Of a DNA stretch of 64,000 nt, positions 1 to 10,872 are shown in pieces; position 1 is the stretch's first letter, and the number at the start of each line of letters is the position of its first letter. The stretch covers positions 1-64,000 of the forward strand of contig JACCGJ010018825.1 of assembly GCA_013407085.1 (NCBI GenBank), read 5' to 3'. Source of the DNA: Atriophallophorus winterbourni (taxonomy: Eukaryota; Platyhelminthes; Trematoda; Plagiorchiida; Microphallidae). Position numbers and translations under genes: made by a program. The notes below the pieces were generated by a model. It did not search any database. It worked only from the letters and a program-made list of their open reading frames with translations, and had not been told where the DNA came from.

Positions 1-790
1 TTTGGAATGACTAAATATTCCGATTCGGAAGGAACAATCTCTCCCGCAGCGCTGGCAATGAAAGTCCGAACTTGGTTGTATTGCGTCATTTGCACGCCGG
101 TGGTGTGATCTGCGTTCAGCAGCTAAAAGCTGTATCTGCTCCTCCCCAGCTTGCAGACGACGCTTTACACAGTGCCTCCAATTTGAGCGGTCAAGAGCAA
201 GTTCTTCCCAACTCGCCGGGTCAATGCTAAGATCTTCCATATCTCTGTTGCAAACGTCTTTGTACCGCAAGTGCGGTCTACCCAATGGTCGACTTCCTAG
301 TTGCAACTCACCATAGAGTAGATCTTTCGGAATACGACCATTTTTCATTCTGTAGACATGACCAAGCCAGCGCAGGCGGCGCTGTCGCAATAGAGTGAAC
401 ATGCTCTGTAGACCAGCTTTTGAAAGCACTTCAGTATTAGTCAGTCTGTCCACCCACGATATGTTACAGATACGACGGATGCTCCGTAGATGGAAAGCAT
501 TCAGCTTCCGTCCGTGTCTCGCGTGGGTGGTCCAGGTTTCACTGCCGTACAGTAGAGCATTTAGTACACACGCGCTGTATACCATCATCTTCGTCTTCAC
601 AGTCAGCTTGCGGTTACCCCAAACACGAGAGTTCAAACGGGACAGAATGACAGCTGCTCTGCCAATCCGCTCATCAATCTCGGTGTCTAGCGAGAGGTTA
701 TCCGCAATGGTTGAACCAAGGTATGTGAACTGATGTACTGATTCAAGTTGACAGTTTCCAACAGTTATGATGGGAGGCGATACAGACCCT
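1..790 (-). pseudogene. RTE-A RT thumb and C-terminal domain
   Basis: Minus-strand translation gives FTYLGSTIADN-like, LLYGSETW-like and RQRRLRWLGHVYRM blocks, the typical C-terminal half of endonuclease/RT LINE proteins. It then gives FHCQRCGRDCSF and an H-S-K ending next to the window edge, a CxxC...H zinc-finger-like terminus. The plus-strand reading frame at 395-733 is only a shadow of this. No stop is reached before position 1, so the C-terminus may be cut by the window. Confidence 0.8.
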
Positions 791-864
791 TGACCAAGGA
801 CTTTGATCTTGCTCATGCTAATTGTTAGCTTAATGTCTTCGCATGACGACAAAAAAACAGTCCA

Positions 865-1164
865 TTAGAGACTGAAGGTGCTCTTAGAGTGAGCAATAAA
901 GGCTGCACCGTCGGCAAACAGCAGGTCACGGATTAGCACATTTCGTGTCTTGGTTTGTGCTCTCAACCGGTTCAGGTTGAAAAGCTTGCCATCAATTCGC
1001 GTGCGTAGGTAAATACCTTCTGCTTTCATCCTGGAAGCGTGCTTCAGAAGCAGAGCAAAGAAAATGCCGAACAGCGTGCGAGCAAGAACACACCCTTGTT
1101 TGACGCCTCGACGAATTTTTAAGGCTTCTGAGCTGAAACCGTTAAAATGGACTGAGCCCTTCAT
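865..1164 (-). pseudogene. RTE-A reverse transcriptase palm remnant
   Basis: About 99 codons containing RRGVKQGCVLARTLFGIFF, the RT block just before the catalytic motif, and LLFADGAAFIAH. The catalytic block should read FADD; the second aspartate is glycine here, so this copy cannot be active. The usual order (G-V-K-Q-G-C, then about 55 residues, then F-A-D) is kept. It continues in another frame into 1-790. Confidence 0.85.
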
Positions 1165-1447
1165 GCCTGAGTAGAACTAAATAACGAGCTTTAGCAGTCT
1201 TAAGGGAGACAGCCTATCAAACTAAGCATTTTGAAAAGACCCTCCCTGCTGACGTAGTCGAATGCCTTCGTTAAATCAATGAAACAGCGTATAATGTCAA
1301 ACGCTGTTCCCGACACTTTTCTTGAAGTTGTCTCAGGGAGAAGATCATGTCAACGGTTGATCTTCCCTTGAGATTCGGAGTAAATTCTATCAGCTAAAAC
1401 TTGCAACCGGGTCTGCGAGACTTAAGCCAACAATTTGCCTACAACAT

Positions 1448-2080
1448 TCAGAAGGGAGATTCCTCTGTACTTGTTGCAGTCACCTCTATCTCCTTTATTT
1501 TTGAATAGCGTGATGATCTTTCTGTTTCGCATCTCTTGTGGGACACACTCCTTCTGCCAGCCTTGAAGAAGCAAATGGTGAAGCGGTTGTAAGATGGTTG
1601 CTTACAGCATTTGATGGAGCTCGGGGGAGTTGAAGTGAGATCCGTCGTCACCAGGGGCATTCCCATCGCTAAGCGGTCGATGCTATATTGAGTCATCAAG
1701 AGTAGGCGGAGTAGAGGACAGCTATTCAAAGTCGGCAACCCGCTTCGGACATTGTCAAATACATGTGGTAAAACTGTACTGTCCCTAGAGTAGAGAGAGG
1801 AGGAGTGCTCTACCCATCTTTCCATCTGCTGAGTTTTGTCCACAATCGGGTCACCAGATGCAGACTTAATCGGAGCCATTATAAGTTTGTTTGGACTAAT
1901 GGCTCTCTTGATCCCAACATACATGCCGTGAAAATGTCCAGTATTCGCAGGTTTTTGGATACTGAGGATAATTTCTGTCCAGTAGTCATTTGCACATCGC
2001 TTTGCAGTCTGTTGGACCTTATTTCTAGCTGCTCTTAAAATTCGTATGTCTTCATCTGTTGGCATACTTTTGAACCTCAT
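1448..2080 (-). pseudogene. RTE-A linker and RT N-terminal remnant
   Basis: Open for 210 codons with no credible start of its own. Near residues 85-95 it carries QQMERWVEHSS, a motif also seen (as RRMERWAEH) just before the RT in the RTE-B copies of this window. The expected A-P-G-x-D-G RT entry motif is not intact, and the frame is lost toward 1448. The following RT sequence (CNKYRGIS-like, about 1430-1490) is in another frame. This is a decayed segment of the element's polyprotein. Confidence 0.75.
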
Positions 2081-3525
2081 ATATATATAAGCGAAAATAC
2101 AACATTTTTTTCTTTAATTACTTTACACCAAATCAGATTCTAATTTTCACACTGTAAACACAAAATGTATTGAGACATTTCAAGGAACAACTTGGACTAT
2201 GGAGAGAGCAAACGCTATTTCGAATATATATTTGGATGTAAATGATTCTCAAAATAGTTTGCTAATTTTTCCCTCAAAAGAAACAGCGTTTCGTTGAAAG
2301 TGCTTATAAGTTTGTGGCTATCAGCTTCATATGTCATATATCAATGCACAGGCATTATTATAAATTATTCATAAATGTTTAACACGGTGGAAGTTTTACT
2401 AGCAAACATCAAATTGTGGGAAATGACGAAGTAATGAGTGCTCTATTGTTGAATATTAAGTTGTCTGAAAAAAACGGTTCTTTATTAGACAAATACAAAT
2501 GAACGGCGCAATAGGCATTTCATACTCGTTTAAAATTTTAGCTTGAATATATTTGAATGTTGGTAACTCAACCATGTTTACCTTAACATACAGAACTCAA
2601 AGATCAAACGATGTGATAAAATATCAGTTAATGTACAACATTGTAATGGGCAGCATTATATTAATTTATCATTTATAATACTTTACTGTCATACAACAAC
2701 GACGGAAACGGAAAACATTTGAAATTAAAAAGCTAGTAAACCAATAGAAGTCTAGGCACAGGTAAAATGGGACATCAGGCGTACATCTAGCATCAAACAG
2801 GGATTCAATCAAATGTCATCAAAAAATAGAGCAACATCAGCATGACATGTTCCTCAAGGCTTTCATTGTCACGCATAATAAAATGCTCCTGTCATCATTC
2901 TATTTGACCACAGAAAAGATTACGTAAACATTCCAAGAATATTCCCACATCAGAACCGCAAACAAAGATTATTTGGAGCCATATTCTTGATATTGAAAAG
3001 AAACTGCGAATTCCGATCTCTCGGAATATATGTTTTACTGAAATGTTTGGAGCTAGTCGCATATTCGTTCTGAAAACATTTTGAGCAGACACATATTATA
3101 TTTGGTTGAATAATCAATGTACATACACTCGTCTAGCCTGTGATTATTTTAATCAGGGGAGAAAACAATCAAGAGATGAAATAACCGCAAAGAAAACGGG
3201 TAAAATGTTATATAAGTTATTTAATCATATGGCTGAAGCCAGATGACAGTTTTACCTTCGGAGAATTGAGTCTACCATAAGTATTAGTTGTTTATTCTTA
3301 TTAGTGCTATAGCAATAATATATACAGCAATGAGCATGACAAGTTAATCCAAAACATTATTTATATATTCAGAGAAATAATAAGCCTATATTTGATTAAT
3401 TAAAATGTTGGATATGCTAATTCAAAAAGTTATTAAAATAGAGATAATTAACAGAACCATTTGTGATTCTGTGTTGTTTAAAATATGGCATGTTTTAAGT
3501 AAAAACTGATTAAACTTCAAAATAG
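2081..3525. other. AT-rich stretch without recognisable gene
   Basis: I see no coding sequence or repeat I can name. It begins with a short (TA)n run. It lies downstream (minus strand) of the second exon of the claudin-like gene, so it is probably intron of that gene. The small frame at 2895-3092 on the minus strand has no hydrophobic segment and does not supply the missing third and fourth membrane spans. Confidence 0.5.
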
Positions 3526-3531
3526 ACTTAC

Positions 3532-3989
3532 GCGAAATAGCCTCTAAACTTATCACGGTAAGCTTCGGCTTTCTTTCTCGCGTTCCATAAATTTCACAAA
3601 GAATTAAAATAATGATGAGCAGACCAGACAAAATGCATATCAGACCAATAATCGAAAGAATCTGAACCGCATAAAGCCAGGCTGTCAAAAATAGTAATGC
3701 TGAAATATATCTTACGAGGATTCAGCCAGAATCGTATATATTTATATTCTGGATAGTATATATACCAACAACCCTGGTATGCTTTTGAAACGTAATCTTC
3801 CGGAAATATGAAATCTTGGAAACAAACTTCCCATAGGCCCATACGCAAAAACCCCAAATTATTGCCGAACGTAGCAACGATCCAGTAAGGCGAAACAAAT
3901 CCAATGATGTAAAAAATACATCCGAGAAATGCAAAAACAACGGAAAGTACGAATGAAACTCGAACACCGTGCTTGCGCTTTGTGAACAT
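3532..3989 (-). CDS. Claudin/PMP22-like tetraspan membrane protein, first two exons (partial)
   Basis: Exon 1 is 3989-3716 and exon 2 is 3681-3532, joined across a 34-bp intron (both phase 1). I chose the ATG at 3987-3989; the frame is open further upstream but has no earlier ATG. Membrane span 1 lies at about residues 10-35. An extracellular loop follows with SPYW, GLWEVC and GCWYIYY, matching the W-GLW-C-C signature of the claudin/PMP22/EMP superfamily; splicing gives WLNPPWLYAVQ leading into span 2 (about 92-120). Exon 2 ends in a good GTAAGT donor after residue ~141, so spans 3 and 4 must be in further exons not found here. The loop resembles invertebrate septate-junction claudin-like proteins of the Pasiflora type as I remember them; that link is tentative. 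Confidence 0.72.
3682..3715 (-). other. 34-bp intron of the claudin-like gene
   Basis: Read on the minus strand it starts GTAAGA and ends TTTTTGACAG. Removing it restores the frame and rebuilds the conserved NPPWLYAVQ block; reading through gives a stop within the intron. Introns of 30-40 bp near gene 5' ends are known in schistosomes and related flukes. Confidence 0.75.
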
Positions 3990-4205
3990 CGCACTTCCTG
4001 ATGGGTTATTTGAATTTTTGCTTGAGTTTAATTTATACAAAATTGTATGGAAAAACAAAACAAATAATTCATCGTAAAAAATTGCATCATACACAAAACA
4101 TTTAGTTCGACCGAACAAGATACTTCATTGGAATGATGAAATAAATTTGTTTAGCATCTAACAATCTAATAAATAAAATGTTATATATAAGTGTGAAATC
4201 GACAT

Positions 4206-4592
4206 AATAGGGATAAGACGCCTTTATCTAGCGTTAAGAACAGCATCTACAGAATCAACTGTGAGGACTGTTCGGGTGTTTACACAGGGCAGACTTCCAG
4301 GGAAATTCACACTAGAATCGAAGAACACCGAAAGCGTGTCCGGAGACAGCCCCGGGATGCGAGGGAATATCAATCCCTTATTCGTGATTCCACCTTGGCG
4401 GAGCACGTTTCAGATACGGGCCACATCGTCGATTTAGACAATTTGGCAATATTGAGAGGCGGTATTAAACCGCATAGCGAACGCCTACATGCGGAGGCGG
4501 TCGAAATTGCCAAGGCAGGTCGACTGGCGGTCAATAAGGTGGATGGGGCAGAAATCTCTACAATCTGGCGCTCGGCACTGATGCGAAAATAA
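4206..4592 (+). pseudogene. GIY-YIG endonuclease domain of a Penelope-like element (5' truncated)
   Basis: An open frame of about 128 codons ending TAA at 4590-4592, without a convincing ATG because the element is 5' truncated. It begins around NSIYRINCEDCSG, with VYTGQTSREIHTRIEEH matching the GIY-YIG core (Y...Y-x-G-Q-T, then R-x-x-E-H). The later region (ILRGGIKPHSERLHAEAVEI) fits the rest of the nuclease fold, where a glutamate is catalytic. There are no internal stops, so this is one of the better-kept retroelement frames in the window. Confidence 0.85.
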
Positions 4593-4878
4593 AGAGTTTT
4601 TAGTTAATTAAATTTTTGTTTTTCTTCAAAAATAGCCTTAGCCTCGTTAGTTATGTACTTTTACGTATGTGGGCAGCTGTGTCAACTGACCTTGACCGTG
4701 TTCACTTGTATCAGATTGTTTTGGATAAACACTGTGAGAAAAATGGACCACTGATGCTGGTCATTCCCACGAGACGTGACACATTGTAGGCGTACTATAG
4801 GCTGTTTAGCGGTAAGGTCAAATAAGTGGTGGTGGGTTGACTCCTACTTAATCATGTTCCATGTCCTGACTATCAGCC

Positions 4879-4921
4879 TTGGTCTGACGAAGCTTCTGTG
4901 TCAGAAGTGAAACGTTACCCA
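4879..4921 (+). ncRNA. Hammerhead ribozyme motif A (Penelope-associated)
   Basis: Helix I 5' strand TTGGT (4879-4883); core CTGACGA (4884-4890, fits CUGANGA); stem II CTTCTG/CAGAAG (4893-4898 with 4902-4907, loop TGT, one bulged G); GAAA (4909-4912); a two-base C-G step giving the palindrome ACGT; cleavage triplet GTT ending at 4916; helix I 3' strand ACCCA (4917-4921). Helix III is too short for a monomer, as in Penelope hammerheads thought to act as dimers. One mismatch in helix I. Confidence 0.78.
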
Positions 4922-4925
4922 AAAA

Positions 4926-6150
4926 CTACTCTAACCGATTGCACACAAATTCCTTTGCATTATGAATAGACGATCGGTCCCAAACATATTCCAATCGATT
5001 GCTGACATAATAATGAGTTATGCAATGGGCTCTGGTATGTATATTTCAAAATCAGCATCACAAAACGAAAATATACACTTTTAAAACCAGTTTCATTATA
5101 GTTAACATGATGATAGGGTCATTGGTTACTGTTGAGATCGTACCTTTGAAATCACATCAAGGATATACAAGTGATAAGAAGGTATCGGCAAGTCATAATT
5201 ATAGTAAATTTCGTGAAAATTGGCTTTCCGAATAAATTCAGGATAAAACGTTTTTCGGTTCAACAGACTAAATGCCTCTACAATCGAGGAAACTAAACAT
5301 GTTTTTTTAAATATTGAAGGTTTATTTTCAGATGCTTTTATTGATTTATCAGTTGTTCGGTAAATGATGGAAATTTTATTCTAAGTGTAATGATTTTTGG
5401 AAAAAACTGGCCTAATTTCACGTAGTTCATAATTGTAAAGTAATTTTAAATCAGTAATCGCCACCCCTGTAGAACATATTGTTCTGGCTCAACGTGCAGC
5501 ATGTTTTCATGCTGTAGAGACATGTTCCTGCTCGAAGTTAAGTGGTTTTTATTTTCCTGTCAGTCGCCTTCGCCGCTTCTTGTGTCATAAAAATCAATTT
5601 CGCCATATCACACAAGACCACGCGCGCAATCCAAAAGCTTTACCTTGTTGTTAGCGTCTATTTGGGATACGCGCCATCTAATAATTTTCGGAAATGGAAT
5701 CTTATCTTGAAAATAGATAAGTCCATGATAAGCTTGAATAGGTAAAGCAAGAATTCTAATTAATTATTTTAAAGTAAATTTGAGGTCTTCTATGTGCTCA
5801 ACGTCTTGTTCTTCTGAGTTAGAAAAGCTTTAACGCTGGTTGATGGCACATACTAGACCCGCACTTGTTCTTATAGTTTTTAAATTTTGTGAGCAAATCA
5901 GAAATTAAGAACGAAGAATGTTCTTCATCAACATTTCGAATAAATCATTAAAATAAACCTATGATATGAAACAAATGCCTGTGATCAAAAACATGCATCA
6001 AACAGAACTCATTGCAACACGGAATTCTTCAAACTGAATTGGTTCATGTCCATGTTACTTAAAGTATTATAAAATCGTGAATTTTGCTCATCTCAAGCCC
6101 AATCTAAATAAATTGATGTCAATCACCTTAGCGGACATTAAATAGCGAGC
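4926..6150. other. AT-rich stretch, nothing recognised
   Basis: About 1.2 kb with only short chance frames. No splice-supported exon, RNA gene or retroelement motif was seen. Its right end merges into the 5' part of CR1-a without a clear boundary. Confidence 0.4.
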
Positions 6151-6279
6151 TGCATTACAACTTGACTTTGTGGAGAATCGTGTAAACTGTGAAGTGAACA
6201 ACCTCAGGTTTAATTCGATGTCCATGCTGATTAGATGAGCTAGGTTCGAACTTATCTCAGGAAGGAACTGTGTGAACTT

Positions 6280-7330
6280 ATGAAACTTGGAACTGTAGTG
6301 CTGTTAGCATTGAATCGTTTAACTAGAGGCCGTGATTCATCTAATCAGGATAAACCCAGACTGTTGAGAGTTAACTTAGAAAATGAGCGTGACCTGGAAA
6401 ACGTACTACTAAATTCTTACCTACTTGGGTCTAACAATTGGCTGACTATTCGTATTCATGCTGATATTCCATGGTCCGGAAGGATGAACAATACATACGA
6501 CAAAAGAAAGACATCTAATCACATTCTCATCATCCTCGGAGTTCCAGAACTGGTAGGCAATCCCGATGCTAACGAGCAAGGTGAGGATGACTATAGGCAA
6601 AGGAGTTTTCTGGCTGATATCATTTTCGTCGAAAAAGCCGTTGTCGTGGATACTTTCAGACTGCCTTTCTCAGCAAACTACAAAGGTAATGGGCCACGTT
6701 CACTGAAAATAATCTTCCTAATGTGTACCATGCACGGATGTGCAATCGTGCAGCATTTCTGTGCTGTGCGGCTAACATCGTGCTAAATTGATTGGCCAAC
6801 GGTAATGAGCTGCATGCGAGTACACGCTGGAGTCTCACTACCATTTCTATTTCTATTTACCCCCTCATATCTGTCTAGGCCTGGGCAACCTGACAGTATC
6901 TTAGCCCACGTGCAGTCTCTGACTGTGCGGCATTTTGCCTGGATCAGGCTTGTGCTTTCATGCCATACTATGGTTGATACTGTACGTTCCAACTCGAAAT
7001 GCTGGAAACAGAAAATCACAAAAGGTGTAATCTTTAGCAATTACATAAATACTGATATAAATGCAGCCCAATCTGCATTAAATACTGTACGGATTGATGA
7101 AGCCCCATCAACGGAACCAAGAAATGAATCTTCACCTGGGAAACACAATCAGCAATCGAACGCAAAGCCACCCCAAATGACTCCCGAGAGTGGACTGAAG
7201 CCAGATAAAGAAATCTTTTTTGGTCAAAAAGAGGATTCGATTTGCACATCTCAACCCGATATGCTACTTAACTTGTCAAAAAACAGAAATGTGCCGACGC
7301 TTCGGCATCAGCGTGAAGTGACGGTTGTCT
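6280..7330 (+). pseudogene. CR1-a ORF1-like protein, interrupted
   Basis: The first part (6280-6732, from ATG at 6280) reads KPRLLRVNLENERD, then TIRIHADIPWSGRM, then ILGVPEL. This recalls CR1-type ORF1 proteins: an RNA-binding-like segment, a basic linker and a short G-V-P-E block. The frame is broken by the S insertion (6729-6968). It resumes as a proline- and serine-rich stretch to about 7330 that runs into the endonuclease without a stop. The exact ORF1/ORF2 boundary cannot be set. Confidence 0.55.
6729..6968 (+). repeat. S repeat (SINE-like), copy 1, inside CR1-a ORF1
   Basis: A near full-length S unit. It starts near ACGGATGTGCAATCGTGCAG, has TCTGTCTAGGCCTGGGCAAC in the middle, and ends GGATCAGGCTTGTGCTTTCAT. 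About twelve copies or pieces occur in this window in both orientations. It interrupts the CR1-a ORF1 reading frame, which gives the order of insertion. No clean target-site duplication is visible for this copy. Confidence 0.8.
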
Positions 7331-7725
7331 CAAATTATGTTATCCCACGACACCATTCATCTTTGCTTACCAAAACTCTTCTTGGATGCCTCTATACCAA
7401 TGTCCAATGCTTGATTAAGAAATTTGCCGAAATTGTCGCTCGGTGTGAGACTAAATGACCTCAGCTAATTGCCATTACCAAAACCTGACTGAACCCGGAA
7501 ATCCACGGTTGTGAGTTAGAGATTGCTGGTATGTCACTGCTCCGCCGAGACCGTGCATCACGTGAAGCAGGTGTGGCACTCTATTATGATCAGAGACTCA
7601 AGTGCAATCAATTGACGGATACCGACTTAGTGCTTCAGGACACGCTATGGTGTTTGTTGACAACGACTACAGGCAAAGATTGCAAAATCGGCTTAATTTA
7701 TCGTCCTCCAGTAGCCTCACTCTGA
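7331..7725 (+). pseudogene. CR1-a AP-endonuclease N-terminal part
   Basis: Translation reads LYTNVQCLIKKF, then after a stop QLIAITKT, then MSLLRRDRASREAGVALYYD and GLIYRPPVAS. This matches the start of the apurinic-endonuclease-like domain of CR1-type LINEs (N-x-x-S-L/N-V..K; A-I-T-E-T; G-G-V-A-L-Y; Y-R-P-P). Two stops interrupt it. It is cut at about 7725 by the CR1-b insertion. Confidence 0.75.
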
Positions 7726-7735
7726 CTCTAAACTC

Positions 7736-8293
7736 ATGATACCTAACTACCAGGTATTTAGGATAAACTGCACTCTGAAACGAGGTGATGGTTGCCTTAT
7801 TTATGTGCATTCAATATTTAAAGCTAATAGCATAACATCTTCGAATTTAACAGAACTTGAATATTCACTATGGATAGAACTACCTATATTAGATCTTTTA
7901 ATAGGCTGTATCTACTACCCGCCAGGCTCAACTTCATCTAATCTGAATACATTAACTCAAGCTTTCATCGAAACGTCTTTACATCATGCACGCCATAAAC
8001 TTATAGCCGGTGATTTTAACATACCTAATTTAAACTGGCACGAACGAAGTAAAGTTAGCTCTCATACAATTTTTATGAAAACGCTTCACTTACTAGGTTA
8101 CAGACAATTTATTGATAGACCGACTAGAAAGGGCAACATTCTTGACTTAGACTTTACTCTAAATATTGATTCAAACAACTTACTAATATTGCCTTCCTCC
8201 TTTAATGGGGACCATAAAATATTATCCCTCCATCTATCAGGCACTTGCAAAGCTACCAGTGAGGTCAAGACTCTTCACCGTTTAATTGATTGA
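7736..8293 (+). pseudogene. CR1-b AP-endonuclease domain
   Basis: 185 codons without a stop. It shows RGDGCLIYVHS, IGCIYYPPGS, HKLIAGDFNIPNLNWHE (the conserved G-D-F-N block), QFIDRPTRKGNILDLDFT, and FNGDHKILSLHLSG with the terminal S/G-D-H block. This covers most of the LINE endonuclease; the first glutamate region is cut away. The frame ends in a stop at 8291-8293 and the RT linker follows in decayed form. Confidence 0.85.
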
Positions 8294-8629
8294 AACTTAC
8301 TTTTAACACTTATAAGGATTGAAGATTGGTCTCAATTCTTCTTTTCACATGATTTACAACTATATCCTCGACATTCCATTCGAAAATTATAGGTTTAATC
8401 GACAAAGCTAGCAGTCCTAAAACACGCATAAAAGAAACTAGGCTCGAGAAAATGGAAAAAATAAAAGAGTGGTCTAAAGTTGCAATTAACAATAACGACA
8501 TCTTTGCTCGGTCACGTTCCTATGAACTACTGAGTGACTAAAAACTCATCCTAGACCACAAATTGAACAGTTGTGATGAGCTTAAATAACTTAACAGGTT
8601 ATTTGAATCACGATCCGTAAACTCAACCA

Positions 8630-9760
8630 GCAAAGTAGATTTTATTATTCAGGATCGAACTTATAATTCGGCAGAAATAAGAATTACAGACCCTATTACA
8701 ATCTGCGAAGAATTTCTTAAATATTTCAGTACTACTTACAATACTTTCATCTATAAAGACATCACTAGAACATTTCAGTCACCTAGTGTATTAAACACTA
8801 TATGCATAAATCTGAATGTCATCAATGAAATCTGCAAAACTACGTTCAGTCTCAAGCCAGACTTAACAGACATTCCACCCGCCATTTGCAGAATGGGTGG
8901 TGACGATTTCAAACTTCTTCTACTGAACTTATTTAACACTTCAATCTAATCTGGAATCTTTCCTTTAGAAAGAAAACACTCTGTCGTTACAACCAGACAT
9001 AAATCTGGCTCGAAGCACACGGTATCATATTATCGCCCAATTATCCACACAGCAATACTATCTAGATTACTTGAAAAAATAGTTAAAAAAAGCTATCGTA
9101 AATCACTTATCTCCAAGTTTCTTCTCTAGAGCTCAATATGTCTTCCTAACTAAAAGATCTTGCATTACATGTCAGCTTGAATACCTTGACTATATTACTA
9201 CATCGATTGAGGAAGGTTCGGCAGTTGTAGTTGTCTTCCTAGACATAACTAAAGCATTTGATACTGTTCCTCATAAGTTAATATTATCGAAACTTAATAA
9301 TAATATATATATATATATTCTTGGACATCCAAGGCATGCAATACATGATCAGTTTATAAGAATTTGAACATCAAAAAAATAGTAAAGTGCAAGTGACCGA
9401 AGTGAGCGGGATTTGTAAACATTTTATCCGTTCAATAAGGGAAATGAATCATATGGCATCGGTGGTAATCTTCTTTCCTGGTTAACTTCTTTTCTTACTG
9501 ATCGCACTTACTCTGTTGAAGTTAATAGCAGTATATCACACAGCCCATATTTACCAGTGGGTGATTCAAGGTAGAGTATTAGGCCCCTCACTATTTCTTA
9601 CATATATATGACATACATAATGTCATTTCACATAGCAAACAATTCTTATTCGCTGATGACATGGAAGTTGTTATTACTTTTCCAGCTAATCAAGCGCAAA
9701 CTTAAATAGCTCGACTAAACAATGATTTACCTGCGCGTGCAGATTGGGCCAAAAATAATG
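8630..9760 (+). pseudogene. CR1-b reverse transcriptase, frameshifted remnant
   Basis: Frames with several stops give SAEIRITDPITICEEF, then KPDLTDIPPAI, then YYRPIIHTAILSRLLEK, then a F-L-D-I-T-K-A-F-D-T-V-like block around 9236-9270 and an F-A-D-D-M-like block at 9650. The order of RT motifs is normal. An unrelated piece at 9300-9450 separates the first catalytic aspartate from the rest. Confidence 0.7.
9300..9450 (-). repeat. Antisense CR1-like 3'-end fragment with (TA)n
   Basis: Begins with an AT-dinucleotide run, then ATTCTTGGACATCCAAGGCA. This is the reverse complement of the CR1-b terminus (TTGCCTTGGATTTCCAAGAA followed by a T/A-rich tail). It breaks the RT frame of CR1-b copy 1. It looks like a short, heavily 5'-truncated LINE insertion in the opposite orientation. 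Confidence 0.6.
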
Positions 9761-9792
9761 GTCCAACGTTCTCAACAGCAAAATCTAATTTT

Positions 9793-10527
9793 ATGCCTAT
9801 TAGATGCACGATACAAAATAACTCAATCCTTCTAAACAATAACCTAAACCAAATGATTGACAGCACGCATGATTTAGGATTACGATATTCTTTATCACTC
9901 ACTTTCAACGAACAGATACGCCACCTCATTACTAAAGCCAGACAAAGTATGAATACTACACACAGATCTATAATTCAGCCTCTTTGTAAACTAGAAATGT
10001 ATAAATTATTCACCATTCCTATCTTTGACTATTGTAACATAATATTTACTAATATAAATAAAACAGATAGCATAGTTTCAGAAAAGATACAACGTACTTT
10101 CTCAAAATCAATCATCGGTTATACCACCAAACAGTCCTATAGAAAAAGATGTATACAACTGAAACTCGATCCCCTTTGGTTTCGCAGACTCAAGCATAAC
10201 CTCATCTTATACTTTGAAATACTGTCAACGGATAATATAGAAATACGTTCGAATATTCATAAACGGCATGATTCTAAATATAGCTTGAGAAACAGTAAAG
10301 AAACTATTAAATTATCAAGGTTTCGTACTAATGTAAGGAACAGTTACTTCTGGACTAAATATGCTAAACTGTGGAATCTTCTTCCAAAATATATAAGACT
10401 CAGTTCCTCTTTAAATGAATTCAAATCACATCTAGCTTCATTCCTTACCATAGAAAAAATTCGCAATCTCCTCAATTTAAATGTTTTACCTGATGATTTA
10501 TATAATAATGGCATTCCTGGGTATTGA
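9793..10527 (+). pseudogene. CR1-b C-terminal domain
   Basis: 244 codons free of stops. Features are DLGLRYSLSLTFNEQI (the 'D-L-G' block after RT), FDYCNIIFTNINKTDS, IQRTFSKSIIGYTT, DPLWFRRLKHNLILYFEI and a terminal NNGIPGY. The same ending occurs in CR1-c (SHGIPGF) and in CR1-b copies 2 and 3. Stop at 10525-10527; the shared 3' untranslated region follows. Confidence 0.85.
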
Positions 10528-10872
10528 TATTAAATAAACTTTCATAACGTTCGAAACAATATTCTCTCGCTTCTGAGTTTTTTTCTTCACAGCAAAATTC
10601 TCAATTCGCACCAAAATGAAACTGGCCCCCAGACCTCAAACTAGTGGATTAAGTCACCTTCGCCTAGCTGACAAAAAACGGTTCATGTTCAGGAAAGATC
10701 AATCTATTTAAAACAATCAAAATGAAAACGTTTGGAACATCAACAATAGAGATTTTTCGCGCATCTTCGATGGACCCTATCCGTTGATCATCAATGTTGC
10801 CGAAAACATTCTAGACTTTTCCTCGCAATAAATTTGTTTTCGTACTATATCAGATCACGTACTGATTACCTG

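Larger units (their letters stand above)
1..2080 (-). mobile_element. RTE-like non-LTR retrotransposon, copy 1 (RTE-A), 5' truncated
   Basis: A degraded reverse-transcriptase LINE read on the minus strand. In order it shows the linker before the RT (1448-2080), a broken RT palm (about 1200-1440 and 865-1164) and the C-terminal part (1-790) ending in a zinc-finger-like stretch with CQRC and a later histidine. No endonuclease is visible above 2080, so the copy is 5' truncated; a short (TA)n run at 2083-2093 marks that end. The 3' end may lie beyond the left edge. A second copy, 55540-57310, keeps part of the endonuclease. Clade (RTE-like) is inferred from motif style only. Confidence 0.85.
4200..4925 (+). 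mobile_element. Penelope-like element fragment (3' part) with hammerhead
   Basis: Contains the C-terminal GIY-YIG endonuclease frame (4206-4592) followed by about 290 bp of non-coding sequence that ends in a hammerhead motif (4879-4921). Penelope-like elements are known to carry hammerhead ribozymes in their terminal repeats, so the pairing supports the identification. The reverse transcriptase is absent; the fragment is 5' truncated near 4200. The right boundary is taken as the end of the ribozyme motif and is approximate. Confidence 0.75.
7726..10872 (+). mobile_element. CR1-like LINE CR1-b, copy 1, nested in CR1-a
   Basis: Endonuclease (7736-8293), linker and RT remnants (about 8630-9760), C-terminal domain (9793-10527) and a 3' untranslated region to 10872. 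The 3' region is shared with two other CR1-b copies (16165-16990 minus, 35680-36843 plus); those two continue to a (TTTA)n tail, which this copy lacks. It is 5' truncated within the endonuclease. It carries a small antisense insertion at about 9300-9450. Confidence 0.8.

Noticed and set aside
395..733. 112-codon plus-strand reading frame
   Set aside because: It is the antisense of the RTE-A C-terminal domain; the minus strand carries the LINE motifs. The same shadow appears at 55521-55805 over RTE-A copy 2.
2895..3092. Possible third exon of the claudin-like gene
   Set aside because: The frame has no membrane-span-like segment and no matching splice sites in the phase required (phase 1 after 3532).
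6729..6968. tRNA-derived origin of S
   Set aside because: GGATCAGGC only loosely resembles a B box and no A box lies at the expected distance.
6805..7036. Protein-like frame through the S repeat
   Set aside because: Similar frames recur in every S copy in either orientation, so they reflect the repeat and not a gene.
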